DNA of 32,185 bases from Ferruginibacter sp. (GCA_017988335.1 JAGNRZ010000018.1:1-32185), one strand, 5' to 3'. Positions 16,120-24,195 are shown, numbered from the stretch's first letter. Numbers and translations are program-made. Notes: generated from the letters alone by a model not told the origin.

Positions 16120-17619
16120 TTATAAGTTATAAATAGTAGTGTATTTTTTTGTAACATAGTTAATAAAATAGCTGCTGTTTAATGTTTCGCCAGTTACATT
16201 TTTACATAATTCTTCTGAAGTATAGTATCTTCCATATTTATGAATATTATTTCTCAACCATTCTAAAACAGGTAGAGTGTTTCCTGTTGCAACTTCTTTT
16301 TCGATAGACGAATTTTTGCTCAAAATAGATGCATACAACTGTGCTGCATATAAACTTCCTAAACTGTAAGTGGCAAAATATCCAAAACTACCATGGCTCC
16401 AATGTACATCTTGCAAGCAACCATTTTTATCATCTGGTACTGTTACACCTAAATATTTTTTATAATGCTCATTCCAATAGGCAGGAATGTCCTTTGTAGT
16501 AATGGAACCCTCAATCAACATTTTTTCAATTTCATATCTAATCATTACATGGAAATGATACGTTAACTCATCAGCCTCTGTTCGTATTAATGATGGACTA
16601 ATTACATTTATCCCTTTATAAAAATCATCTATACTTACATTACCCAACTGGGTACTAAATTGTTTTTGCAATAAAGGATAGTAGTGCTGCCAAAACGGTA
16701 ATCCTCTTCCCACATTGTTTTCCCAAAGACGACTTTGGCTTTCATGTATGCTCAAACTACAATATTCGCCTAATGGTAAGCCATACTCATTTTGTGGTAT
16801 GCCTTGCTCATACAACCCATGACCCCCTTCATGTAAACAACTCCAAGTCATATTCCCAAAATCATGTTCATCAATTCTGGTGGTAAGCCTTACATCATTA
16901 CTATTAAAATTTGTTGTAAAAGGGTGTTCACTAATATCCTGCCTACCAGCATCTAAATCAAAATTCATGCCGCTTAACAATTGTAGCCCAAAATTCCATT
17001 GTTCATCTTTGTTAAAGTATTGGTTTAAAAAACTGCTATTAGGTTTAGGTTTATCTTTTATTTTATTTAGTAGAACGGTTAATTGTGGTTTTAAATTTTC
17101 AAATACAGCATCTGTAATTTCAACAGTTAAGCCTTTATCGTAATCATTCATTAAAGCATTGTAAGGATGTTTTTGATAGCCTAAATAATCTGCTTCTTGT
17201 TTTTTTAGCTCAATAATGTTATGTAAGGGCTTTTCAAAAAGCCTAAAATTATTTTGTGTTCTAGCTTCAATCCATGCATGAAAACTTTTGTTAACAGCTT
17301 CACTCATTTGCCGTACAAAAGCTGAAGGTAATTTTTTGTTTTTTGTATAGTCTTCTAAGCTAAGTTGAACATTCTTTTTTTGCCCTTCATTTAAATAATC
17401 TTTAGTTACTAGTTCCTTGAGTAAGTTGCCTACATTATCATGGGTAAATTGTTCATGAGCTATTTCACTAAGTGTTGCAATTTGTTGGCCTCTTATTTCA
17501 GCACCTTTAGGTGGCAAATATATTTCTTGATCCCACTGTAACACAGCCGAGGCATATTTAATATCTGCAATCTTTTGCAAAGTAGTTTTGTAGGTTGAGT
17601 ATAAACTATTAGTAGTCAT
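16120..17619 (-). CDS. M32 family metallocarboxypeptidase
   Basis: The 499-aa product has the normal length for thermostable carboxypeptidase 1 (Taq type). The zinc site is HEGGH (residues 263-267) in CLHEGGHGLYEQG, with the third ligand in the following HESQSRLWENNVGR. The family motifs SPSLIRTEADELTYHFHVMIRYEIE, DIPAYWNEHYKKYLG and DVHWSHGSFGYFATYSLGS are present (given here as landmarks). It has no signal peptide and should remove C-terminal residues from peptides in the cytosol, except next to proline. It precedes a small lipoprotein gene and is divergent from the histidine kinase gene, with 49 bp between starts. Confidence 0.94.
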   Translation of the reverse strand: MTTNSLYSTYKTTLQKIADIKYASAVLQWDQEIYLPPKGAEIRGQQIATLSEIAHEQFTHDNVGNLLKELVTKDYLNEGQKKNVQLSLEDYTKNKKLPSAFVRQMSEAVNKSFHAWIEARTQNNFRLFEKPLHNIIELKKQEADYLGYQKHPYNALMNDYDKGLTVEITDAVFENLKPQLTVLLNKIKDKPKPNSSFLNQYFNKDEQWNFGLQLLSGMNFDLDAGRQDISEHPFTTNFNSNDVRLTTRIDEHDFGNMTWSCLHEGGHGLYEQGIPQNEYGLPLGEYCSLSIHESQSRLWENNVGRGLPFWQHYYPLLQKQFSTQLGNVSIDDFYKGINVISPSLIRTEADELTYHFHVMIRYEIEKMLIEGSITTKDIPAYWNEHYKKYLGVTVPDDKNGCLQDVHWSHGSFGYFATYSLGSLYAAQLYASILSKNSSIEKEVATGNTLPVLEWLRNNIHKYGRYYTSEELCKNVTGETLNSSYFINYVTKKYTTIYNL

Positions 17620-17634
17620 ATTTTTAATGTTATA

Positions 17635-17642
17635 TATATTTG
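17635..17642 (+). promoter_or_regulatory. -7 box for histidine kinase gene
   Basis: TATATTTG matches TAnnTTTG within the 49-bp divergent gap, 26 nt before the kinase ATG. The surrounding TATATA run lowers its specificity. Confidence 0.4.
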
Positions 17643-17668
17643 TATAATATCAATTTATTATTATAGTA

Positions 17669-19093
17669 ATGCCGTTATTCAAAAAAACTAATTTACTGTC
17701 AAAACAAAATACGCATGTAATAGGCTATTTGTTTTTCTTTATACTTAGTGTAGTGCTTACTATTAGTTACACTTACCATACAAAAATAGCTGGTAAAGAG
17801 TTATATTTTTTATTAAGCACAAGTTTTGTGTTATATTTTTTAGCTGTGTTAAGTTATATGCATTACCATATAACTAAAGAGGGTACTTATTTTTATTACG
17901 TATCTTATTTGTTAACAAGTATTATATACTTTACAATTGTAGCTAGTGAATTGCATGCCAATAAACTTTCAGAGTATTTTAATAATCTTGAATTATATAA
18001 GGCTGCAAATGCTTTTCGTATTTTAACTTATGCATTTTACTCTTATTTTGCCATCGATTTTTTACGATTAAAAAAAACAGATACGCTTACTTTTAAAGTA
18101 ATAGATACTATAGGAAAAATTTATTTAGCACTTTGTATTTTGTCGCTAGTGGTTAGTTATAGTATAAGTTCCATATCGCTTAATAATTCAATAAACAATT
18201 TGATATCACTTGTTTGTATGCCTATTGGGCTACTAGGAATTTCAATTATTGGCTTTAGAATTCGTAATATAATTGCTAGAATTTTAATATTTGGGTCATT
18301 ATCTTTTTATATTGGTTCGGTACTTACTTATATGTTTTCTTCAAAAATGATTAAATACCCTACTAATACATTTCCATTAAATTATTTGCCTTTTTATAAT
18401 GATTTAGGAACATTAATAGAAAGTATTATGTTTTTTGGCAGCTTTACTATACGTAGCAAAATATTTTTAGAAGCTGAAGCAAAGGAAAAATTAAAGCTGG
18501 CTAATACAAGAGGTGATATTGCAAAGGATTTGCATGACGAAATAGGAAGTACATTAACTAGTATTAATATTTTAAGTCAGGTATCAGAACAAATAATACA
18601 AACACAACCAAATAAAGCTGGCGAAATGCTGCATCAAATATCTATACAAAGTAAAGCTATACAGCAAAGTATGAGTGATATTGTTTGGAGTTTAAGAAGT
18701 GAAAATGAAAATATAGAAAGCTTAGTAGCAAGAATGAGAGAATATGCAGCACAAACACTTGAACCTCTCAATATTAATGTGCAAGTAAATGTAGCCAAGG
18801 TTATGGAAGAAGAAAAATTACCCATACAGTATCGCAAAGAGATGTTATTAATATTTAAAGAAGCTACCAATAATATTGCTAAACATGCTGGGGCAAATAG
18901 GGTAACCGTTCAATTAAATAAAACCCTAAAAAATATTGAACTAGTAATTTTTGATAATGGTAAATGGAAAGGAAACACTACAGGCACAGGTACAAAATCA
19001 ATGCAAGAAAGGGCACAAGCCTTAAGTGGAACTTTATTAATTGCTACCAGCAAAGAGGGTACTGAAGTTAAATTAATAGTGCCTATCCCCTAA
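17669..19093 (+). CDS. sensor histidine kinase, NarX/LytS-like with membrane sensor
   Basis: The 474-aa protein has seven or so hydrophobic helices in residues 15-265, with little extracytoplasmic sequence, resembling 7TM sensor modules. A HisKA_3 dimerisation domain follows, with LHDEIGSTLTSI and phospho-acceptor His289, then a HATPase_c domain with the N-box FKEATNNIAKHA (Asn401/Asn402) and G1 box DNGKW (429-433). The G2-like region GTGTKSMQERAQALSGTL is present. It should autophosphorylate and pass phosphate to the NarL-type regulator encoded 42 nt downstream. Its proximity to the 13-gene secreted-protein run, separated only by one divergent regulator gene, makes that run a candidate target. 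The signal sensed is unknown; the membrane-embedded sensor suggests an envelope cue. Confidence 0.9.
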   Translation: MPLFKKTNLLSKQNTHVIGYLFFFILSVVLTISYTYHTKIAGKELYFLLSTSFVLYFLAVLSYMHYHITKEGTYFYYVSYLLTSIIYFTIVASELHANKLSEYFNNLELYKAANAFRILTYAFYSYFAIDFLRLKKTDTLTFKVIDTIGKIYLALCILSLVVSYSISSISLNNSINNLISLVCMPIGLLGISIIGFRIRNIIARILIFGSLSFYIGSVLTYMFSSKMIKYPTNTFPLNYLPFYNDLGTLIESIMFFGSFTIRSKIFLEAEAKEKLKLANTRGDIAKDLHDEIGSTLTSINILSQVSEQIIQTQPNKAGEMLHQISIQSKAIQQSMSDIVWSLRSENENIESLVARMREYAAQTLEPLNINVQVNVAKVMEEEKLPIQYRKEMLLIFKEATNNIAKHAGANRVTVQLNKTLKNIELVIFDNGKWKGNTTGTGTKSMQERAQALSGTLLIATSKEGTEVKLIVPIP

Positions 19094-19123
19094 ATATGGC
19101 ATAAGTTAAATAAAAGGAAGTAT

Positions 19124-19131
19124 TAATTTTG
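19124..19131 (+). promoter_or_regulatory. -7 box abutting the response regulator start
   Basis: TAATTTTG is an exact TAnnTTTG match that ends 4 nt before the ATG at 19136. If active, it would produce a leaderless message for the regulator alone. Confidence 0.4.
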
Positions 19132-19135
19132 AAAA

Positions 19136-19765
19136 ATGGCAATAAGAGTATTAATTTATGAGGATAATGAAAGTTTACGCAAAAGCATGCAAACGCTATT
19201 ACTTTTTAATAGTGAGTTTGATGTAATTGCTGCAATGCCTGATGCTATATGTGTTAAAGATGATATTAGCATATTAAAGCCAGATGTTGTGTTAATGGAT
19301 ATTGATATGCCTCAAAGTAATGGAGTAGATGCGGTTAAGCAAATTCGAACTATTTATGAAGAGCTACCTGTAATTATGTTTACAGTATTTGAAGATGTAG
19401 ATAATATTTTTAATGCTATATGTGCTGGAGCAAATGGCTATTTACTAAAAAAAAATTTTGATCAAATACCTAGTGCTATTAAAGATGTAATGGATGGCGG
19501 TGCTCCTATGACAAGTAGTATTGCAAAAAAAGTATTAACATTTGTACCCAAAAATAAAACTACTGCTAATGAAGATGTAGAATCTTTATCTGTCAGAGAA
19601 AGGGAAATACTAGAATATATAGTAAAAGGATATAGTTATAAAATGATAGCAGCAGAAACTAATATTGCTGTAGAAACTGTACGTAGTCACATAAAAAAAA
19701 TATACAAAAAGTTGCAAGTAAATAATGCTACAGCAGCGGTGTATAAATTTTCTGGAGGCAAATAG
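19136..19765 (+). CDS. NarL/FixJ-type response regulator
   Basis: The 209-aa product has a receiver domain (1-120) with phospho-acceptor Asp55 in VVLMDIDMP, the acidic pair Glu9-Asp10, switch Thr in MFTVFED and Lys in LLKKNFD. The LuxR/GerE HTH domain (about 145-205) has the signature LSVREREILEYIVKGYSYKMIA and VETVRSHIKKIYKKL. All residues for phosphorylation are present. It pairs with the upstream kinase. It ends tail to tail with the PAS-LuxR gene. DNA targets cannot be read from sequence, but the palindromes at 20579-20651 are nearby candidates. Confidence 0.93.
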   Translation: MAIRVLIYEDNESLRKSMQTLLLFNSEFDVIAAMPDAICVKDDISILKPDVVLMDIDMPQSNGVDAVKQIRTIYEELPVIMFTVFEDVDNIFNAICAGANGYLLKKNFDQIPSAIKDVMDGGAPMTSSIAKKVLTFVPKNKTTANEDVESLSVREREILEYIVKGYSYKMIAAETNIAVETVRSHIKKIYKKLQVNNATAAVYKFSGGK

Positions 19766-19773
19766 TGGTTTCT

Positions 19774-20562
19774 TTAAAATAAATTATGCCTACATACAAA
19801 AGCCATTAACTCTGCAGATGTTTTTGTATTTGTTTTTACTCTTAAGTTACGTTTGTGTTTTTCTACGGTGTGGTACGATAAAAATAATTCTTTTGCAATG
19901 GCAGGGCTATTTAAACCTTTTGCCATTAATTGTAATACTTGTTGCTCTCTTTTAGTAATGTGTGGAAGAGCTAAAGACGTTAATTCTTTATTTTCTACAG
20001 ATACAGAAAAATATTGATTGGTATCATTTGAGGTATCAATTACCGTCATCATATTTTGGTTTAAAAATACTCCAATATGCGATAGATCGGTTATCATTAC
20101 CCAAGTGCTACATATTTTATTCAGTTTATTGTAATACCTATTAGGAAACTGCATTAGTACCCACCTAAAATTATAATTAGCATCCAACATGCGGCAATAA
20201 ATATTTATTCTAATTTTATCATCTATTTCTCTGTAATACTTTTCACTAAGTTCTGCTGCTAATGCAGCTGCAGAAAGTACATAATACCTATCCTCTGGGT
20301 GAATATTGCTTGCCCAAAAATTTGCATCCTTACCTACCCATTCATTTTTTTTATACGGAGTTAATTGATGTATGTTTTCACTAGCAGCAATAATTGTCAT
20401 GGTAGCTTGGTCGGGTATAAACCAAAAAAAAGGACCGATAGCAAAATTAATAGCTTCATTTATTTGTGGTTTAAAATAAGCTAAGTAATCAACTTTTTCT
20501 TCTGTATCTCTTAACATTTTTTCTGTAAAGTCAATAGGTAAAAGTGGTTGTAGCTCTTCCAT
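19774..20562 (-). CDS. PAS-like domain LuxR-type transcriptional regulator
   Basis: The 262-aa product has an N-terminal PAS-like region (about 35-165: a WFIPDQATMTIIAASENIH entry, the NIHPEDRYYVL helix and a FRWVLMQFPNRY strand) and a C-terminal LuxR/GerE HTH (about 195-258) with ITKREQQVLQLMAKGLNSPAIA and YHTVEKHKRNL. There is no receiver domain, so it probably binds a small molecule or partner directly. The gene is divergent from the secreted-protein array, and the 234-bp gap contains three symmetric or repeated elements, the nearest a 16-bp palindrome 17 bp from its start codon. That layout suggests self-regulation and control of the array; this is inference from position. Confidence 0.87.
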   Translation of the reverse strand: MEELQPLLPIDFTEKMLRDTEEKVDYLAYFKPQINEAINFAIGPFFWFIPDQATMTIIAASENIHQLTPYKKNEWVGKDANFWASNIHPEDRYYVLSAAALAAELSEKYYREIDDKIRINIYCRMLDANYNFRWVLMQFPNRYYNKLNKICSTWVMITDLSHIGVFLNQNMMTVIDTSNDTNQYFSVSVENKELTSLALPHITKREQQVLQLMAKGLNSPAIAKELFLSYHTVEKHKRNLRVKTNTKTSAELMAFVCRHNLF

Positions 20563-20578
20563 TACAAATATTTTTGGA

Positions 20579-20594
20579 TAAGTAAATTTACTTA
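20579..20594. promoter_or_regulatory. 16-bp perfect palindrome, candidate operator
   Basis: TAAGTAAATTTACTTA is fully self-complementary. It lies 17 bp upstream of the PAS-LuxR start codon, a position that fits repression or activation of that gene by a dimeric regulator. Confidence 0.45.
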
Positions 20595-20610
20595 AATGTG
20601 CTTAAATGTA
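20591..20610 (+). repeat. tandem 10-bp direct repeat
   Basis: CTTAAATGTG is followed at once by CTTAAATGTA. The period of one helical turn would place two identical half-sites on the same face of the DNA. It overlaps the end of the 16-bp palindrome by 4 bp and abuts the next inverted repeat. Confidence 0.5.
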
Positions 20611-20651
20611 CTAGATATATAGTATAAAATATAAAATACCATATATCTAGT
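20610..20651. repeat. inverted repeat with 11-bp arms
   Basis: ACTAGATATAT (20610-20620) and ATATATCTAGT (20641-20651) are perfect reverse complements separated by 20 bp. The right arm ends 24 bp before the -7 box of the secreted array, so it sits around the -33 region and upstream. It could be a double operator or a cruciform. No T-run follows on either strand, so it is not a typical terminator. Confidence 0.55.
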
Positions 20652-20675
20652 ATATTAATCCTCTCTGTTTAAAAA

Positions 20676-20683
20676 TACATTTG
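20676..20683 (+). promoter_or_regulatory. -7 box of the secreted-protein array
   Basis: TACATTTG is an exact TAnnTTTG match, with a weak -33-like TTA at 20655-20657 (18-bp spacing). It predicts a leader of about 105 nt before the first array gene. It is the only consensus-quality box I found in the gaps between 20563 and 30925. Confidence 0.55.
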
Positions 20684-20714
20684 TAATCAACAGCAAACAA
20701 TAGTTTTAAATATT

Positions 20715-20792
20715 ATGAAAACAATATCCCTCATTTATGGCATTGTGCATGCGGTTGTAAAACATCATTTTTGTTGCATCATTAATAAATAA
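20715..20792 (+). CDS. possible 25-codon leader peptide
   Basis: In the leader of the array, an ATG opens a 25-codon frame beginning MKTISLIYGIVHAVV, continuing with a His-His-Phe-Cys-Cys patch, and ending in TAA 4 nt before the next gene's ATG. The beginning resembles a short signal-peptide core. It could be a translated leader peptide or a chance frame; AT-rich DNA yields few chance ATG frames of this composition, but the evidence is thin. Confidence 0.2.
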   Translation: MKTISLIYGIVHAVVKHHFCCIINK

Positions 20793-20796
20793 AAAT

Positions 20797-21405
20797 ATGC
20801 AAATGAAAAAAGTTACGTTAATGCTAGTTATTTGCTTGGGGTACAACTTATCCTTTTCCCAAAACCTTATTGTTAACTCAGGTTTTGAAACTAGATATAA
20901 TTTAGTTGCTAACCCTACTGGATATTGTCATAAACCCGGCACTACAGATTGGGCAGATTCTACAGGTGCAGATAGGTGGTATTCCTGGATTAATAATCCT
21001 ACACATAATTCCTGTATGATTACTGAGCTAGTAAATATTAAAAATACTTGTTGCCAATTAGCAGCTACAGGTAAAAGTGGTGTTGGCGGTAATATTATGC
21101 ACATTACTAGCACCATTGGTCATAGTGGTATTGCACAAAACCCATTGCCTGCAAACAAGGGAGTAAAAGTTAGTTGTTGGGTGTATGTAGTACGTGGTGG
21201 TATGACCATTGGTGTAATAAATAGTGGAGATAATGCATATCAAAAATCAGTGGCATCAACAACTACCTGCAAATGGGAGCAGTTAAGTTTTACGTATGAA
21301 AAACCAATAGATAACCTAACTATTTACTCAAAATGGAGTAATACGCAACCTATGGCCGATGGGGCTGAATTTTATATTGATAATGTAGTAGTTGAAAAAC
21401 TTTAA
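20797..21405 (+). CDS. array gene 1: secreted jelly-roll, carbohydrate-binding-like protein
   Basis: The 202-aa product has a signal peptide ending LSFSQ (an in-frame ATG at 20803 is equally good as a start). The mature protein opens NLIVNSGFET, the hallmark of CBM4/9-like and related jelly-roll domains in Bacteroidota secreted proteins, and closes with AEFYIDNVVVEKL, the usual last strand of the fold. Between them are paired Cys residues (NTCCQLA) and KVSCWVYVVRGG. It likely binds glycan or another surface ligand; there is no enzyme motif and no sorting domain. First gene after the regulated promoter; the next gene follows after 20 nt. Confidence 0.8.
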   Translation: MQMKKVTLMLVICLGYNLSFSQNLIVNSGFETRYNLVANPTGYCHKPGTTDWADSTGADRWYSWINNPTHNSCMITELVNIKNTCCQLAATGKSGVGGNIMHITSTIGHSGIAQNPLPANKGVKVSCWVYVVRGGMTIGVINSGDNAYQKSVASTTTCKWEQLSFTYEKPIDNLTIYSKWSNTQPMADGAEFYIDNVVVEKL

Positions 21406-21425
21406 AAATTATAAAAAGAAAATAA

Positions 21426-22076
21426 ATGAAAAAAATAATTTTTTTAATAAGCATCCTTAGTACACAATTATTGTCGATAGCTCAAGATGCAAAAAAAGCA
21501 GATGGTGAAAAAGCAAGTAACCCTTGTGAGCAACCATCTTATAAAGGGTTAACTGTAAAAGAAGCAAGGGAGAAATCAAAAGAATATGAAGAATGCTTGA
21601 AAAAAGCAAGTGCGGAGAAAAAGGAAAAGCAGAAAAAAGAACAGGAAGAAAGAAATAAAGAAAAAGACAAACAACAGCAAGAAAAAAAGCAACAACAGCA
21701 AAGGCAAAAGCAGGAACAGAAAGAAAAAAGAGAGAGAGAACGACAAGAGCAACAGCAGCGGCAAAGAGAAGAACAGGAGCAAAAAGATAAAAGAGAAAGA
21801 GAACGACAAGAACAGCAGCAAAGAGAAGAACAGGAGCAAAAAGACAAAAGAGAAAGAGATGCCCAAGCTCAAAGAGAAGAACAACAAAGAAGAGATGCCG
21901 CCAGAGCCGAAAGAGCAGCAAAAAGAGAAAGGGATAGGCAAGACCAAGTTAGAGAAAGGCAAGAAAGAGCCGAGAGACAAAGAGCAGCTAGGGAAGAAAG
22001 AGCGGCAAAAAGAGAAAGAGATAGACAGGAAAGAGAAAGACAACGACAAGAACGTAACGAAAGAAGACCGCAATAA
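21426..22076 (+). CDS. array gene 2: exported two-Cys head with long charged helix
   Basis: The 216-aa product has a signal peptide ending LSIAQ, a short head (about 20-60) with two Cys in NPCEQPSYKGLT and YEECLKKA, and then some 150 residues made almost only of Lys, Glu, Arg, Gln, Asp and Ala. The pattern suggests a long single or coiled-coil helix, about 22 nm if fully helical. It is a paralogue of array gene 13 (30323-30925), which shares the two-Cys head (C-x2-P-x-Y-K-G spacing, Y-x-E-C-x-K). In-frame sequence after the TAA reads VKNKRERQGNN then stop, matching the tail KKRERDGGNNI of gene 13, so the stop looks like a recent nonsense change. Function unknown. Confidence 0.8.
   Translation: MKKIIFLISILSTQLLSIAQDAKKADGEKASNPCEQPSYKGLTVKEAREKSKEYEECLKKASAEKKEKQKKEQEERNKEKDKQQQEKKQQQQRQKQEQKEKRERERQEQQQRQREEQEQKDKRERERQEQQQREEQEQKDKRERDAQAQREEQQRRDAARAERAAKRERDRQDQVRERQERAERQRAAREERAAKRERDRQERERQRQERNERRPQ
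21726..21860 (+). repeat. intragenic tandem repeat, about 57-63 nt unit
   Basis: Two near-identical units encode RERERQEQQQ, REEQEQKDK and the start of a third, differing by a 6-nt (Arg-Gln) indel. Further short units (AAKRERDRQ, twice) occur downstream. Such repeats let helix length vary by slippage or recombination. Confidence 0.7.
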
Positions 22077-22128
22077 GTAAAAAACAAAAGAGAACGCCAA
22101 GGCAATAATTAATAAAAAATAAATAACA

Positions 22129-22659
22129 ATGAAAAAATTATTAACTATTTTATTATTAAGCCTGTGTGTACAGCTTAATGCACAGGTGCAAATACCAGGT
22201 GCTAAACCAAAGCCTGTGCTAAAGCAAAAACCAATTGGTACCCCTTTGCTACCCGATAAACCCGATTTACAATTAAAATATTATGCTGTAATAAGTAAAG
22301 GACCTAGCACAACCGACCCTGAATATTTTGAAGTAAAAATGCGGCTTGGGTATAAAAATAATAGCACTACACCGATAAACGGGTTTACAATTTTTCTCTC
22401 TCACCATACTTATACTCTATCTTCTGAAACTACTGTAGGCTCTTCCAGAGTAGAGGTTACGGCTATAATACCACCTGGAGGGCAAATAACCGATATCTAT
22501 ACTTTTAGATATCACTTAGAACATACTTTAAAAATAACCAATGCTAGTAACTCTTATACAAAAGAAGTAATTGCCAAAGCTCAATTATTACATGGTGTAG
22601 AGGAAAGTAATATCACTAATAATAATACTCCAGCCTTTAGTGTAACATTTAGGAAATAA
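22129..22659 (+). CDS. array gene 3: exported Ig-like (CARDB-type) protein
   Basis: The 176-aa product has a signal peptide ending QLNAQ, a Pro/Lys-rich linker (PGAKPKPVLKQKPIGTPLLP), then a beta-sandwich domain (about 50-176). The strand pattern LQLKYYAVISKGP, FEVKMRLGYKNNSTTPINGF, VTAIIPPGGQITDIYTF and SNITNNNTPAFSVTF resembles CARDB/Ig-like domains found in surface proteins. There are no Cys residues in the mature part apart from chance and no catalytic motif. It starts 52 nt after the stop of array gene 2 and 12 nt before array gene 4. Confidence 0.75.
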   Translation: MKKLLTILLLSLCVQLNAQVQIPGAKPKPVLKQKPIGTPLLPDKPDLQLKYYAVISKGPSTTDPEYFEVKMRLGYKNNSTTPINGFTIFLSHHTYTLSSETTVGSSRVEVTAIIPPGGQITDIYTFRYHLEHTLKITNASNSYTKEVIAKAQLLHGVEESNITNNNTPAFSVTFRK

Positions 22660-22671
22660 AAAATTAAGATT

Positions 22672-24174
22672 ATGAAAAAAATAATTTCCCTTTTATTCTT
22701 ATTACTTTTTATTGCAAGCATTGGGTTTGCACAAGATAAAAATGAAATTGTTGACATTAAAAAGAAAATTACAAAAATTGAAGGCGAAATTAAAGCACTT
22801 AAAAAAGCACATCAGCTTAAGCTACAACAAGCTGACAATGAAACTAATTTGCCAACAAAAATTGCATTATCAAATGAAGCAAGCCAAATTTCAAATCAAA
22901 TAAACGATAAAGAAGCAGAAGTAGTTAGATTAAAAAAGTTACTTGAAGAAAAAAATAAGGAGGTTGCTTTGCAAAATAGTATTATTTCTTCAGGGGGACT
23001 CTCAGGAACCATTTTATTGTCTCCAGAGATAAGTGAATTAATGAACACATGGGTAGATATTTATGAATTTCCAAATTATCAAGGAAGAGTAGTTAGAGTT
23101 ACATCTAATACAAATAATGTAAGTTTACCCTTTGTGCCAGATCTAATATCAATTAAAAAAGGGAATGGGATACTAAAGAAGATATTTATGGGTGTATCTA
23201 ATGCAAATGCTTTTGAATTAACAAATGATATTTCTAATTATAGAGTTAATAAGGGCGGTGTTATTGGGATAGAATTTCAAAACTTACCTTATATAGAAGT
23301 TTTTGAATTTCCTGACTTTAAAGGAAGAAGTGCTTTATTTACTCAAAATATTTATTTAAAAGAAAATCTTGATTTACCCTTTATAGCAAAGAATATTTCA
23401 ATTAGGATGAGTGACCCCAAAATGCTAGTTTACTTGGATTTTTTTGGATGTAATTCTGGGCATAGTAGAGCAAATGAGAGAATAACAGTATTAGAAAACG
23501 GTAATGTTGTAATTGATGATCGCAAATTGTGTGGGCTAAAAATAGGAGAAAAAATGGCTCTCCGTGTAAAATTTAATGGGGTTATTACTGATATTCATAA
23601 CGATGATTGTAGGAGATTGTATGGTAAAATCTCTTATCAAATTAAAGAATTTGATGAATATAATAGAGAGTATGTGCTTTGTAATTTTATAGATTTCAAG
23701 AGTAGAAAGCCAGATGTAATTACAGTTTTTGATGTTCCTAAAAATGCAAATAACCCAATTTCTAACTATGTTTATAATATTAGGAACGCTTATTTGCAAT
23801 CTTTGGAAGGAGAACCAAGAGGTAATACGGGAAGAAATAAGTTATTTTATAGCCCAAGAGCTGAAAATGAGCCATACGAAGAGTTCTTGGTTGACAAGAA
23901 TGCTTATATTCAGAAAAGAATTAAAATTGAAGTTATAACCAACATTGGAACACATCATAAGAGTTGCCATACTTGCTTTGACTACACAGCTGATGCTTCT
24001 ATGTTAAATCCTATAACCCAATATATTACAATTACAAATTATCCAAATTACGATTTTAATGTTCAGGCAGGGAATTTTAGACACTCTTCAACAGGAAATT
24101 TTAATGGACCAGCACATTCCACTTTTGTTGATTTCACTTACAGTGAATTGCTGTGGAATTTTAGGTCAAACTAA
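22672..24174 (+). CDS. array gene 4: exported coiled-coil and beta-gamma-crystallin-like protein
   Basis: The 500-aa product has a signal peptide ending IGFAQ. Residues about 25-100 form a Lys/Glu/Leu heptad-rich coiled coil. A beta-gamma-crystallin-like region follows, with two Greek-key signatures: VDIYEFPNYQGR (128-139) and IEVFEFPDFKGR (208-219), each with the Tyr/Phe-Glu-x3-Phe/Tyr-x-Gly pattern that defines the motif. The rest (240-500) is beta-rich and unassigned, with Cys in FFGCNSG, RKLCG, NDDC and HKSCHTC. Beta-gamma-crystallin domains often bind Ca2+; the usual N/D-N/D-x-x-S/T loop is not evident. Longest protein of the array; its codon use looks slightly different (more GGG and GTT), not quantified. 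Role unknown. Confidence 0.75.
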   Translation: MKKIISLLFLLLFIASIGFAQDKNEIVDIKKKITKIEGEIKALKKAHQLKLQQADNETNLPTKIALSNEASQISNQINDKEAEVVRLKKLLEEKNKEVALQNSIISSGGLSGTILLSPEISELMNTWVDIYEFPNYQGRVVRVTSNTNNVSLPFVPDLISIKKGNGILKKIFMGVSNANAFELTNDISNYRVNKGGVIGIEFQNLPYIEVFEFPDFKGRSALFTQNIYLKENLDLPFIAKNISIRMSDPKMLVYLDFFGCNSGHSRANERITVLENGNVVIDDRKLCGLKIGEKMALRVKFNGVITDIHNDDCRRLYGKISYQIKEFDEYNREYVLCNFIDFKSRKPDVITVFDVPKNANNPISNYVYNIRNAYLQSLEGEPRGNTGRNKLFYSPRAENEPYEEFLVDKNAYIQKRIKIEVITNIGTHHKSCHTCFDYTADASMLNPITQYITITNYPNYDFNVQAGNFRHSSTGNFNGPAHSTFVDFTYSELLWNFRSN

Positions 24175-24195
24175 TATTACTATAAAAAATAAATA

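Noticed and set aside
19774..19955. Plus-strand continuation after the response regulator
   Set aside because: The frames run through the convergent PAS-LuxR gene and have no recognisable protein content.
21726..21860. CRISPR-like repeats
   Set aside because: The units are in frame, contiguous and protein-coding, with no spacers.
21457..22105. Several long open frames on both strands across array gene 2
   Set aside because: They come from the purine-rich low-complexity sequence, which lacks stops in other frames. The plus-frame gene has a signal peptide and a paralogue; the others have neither.
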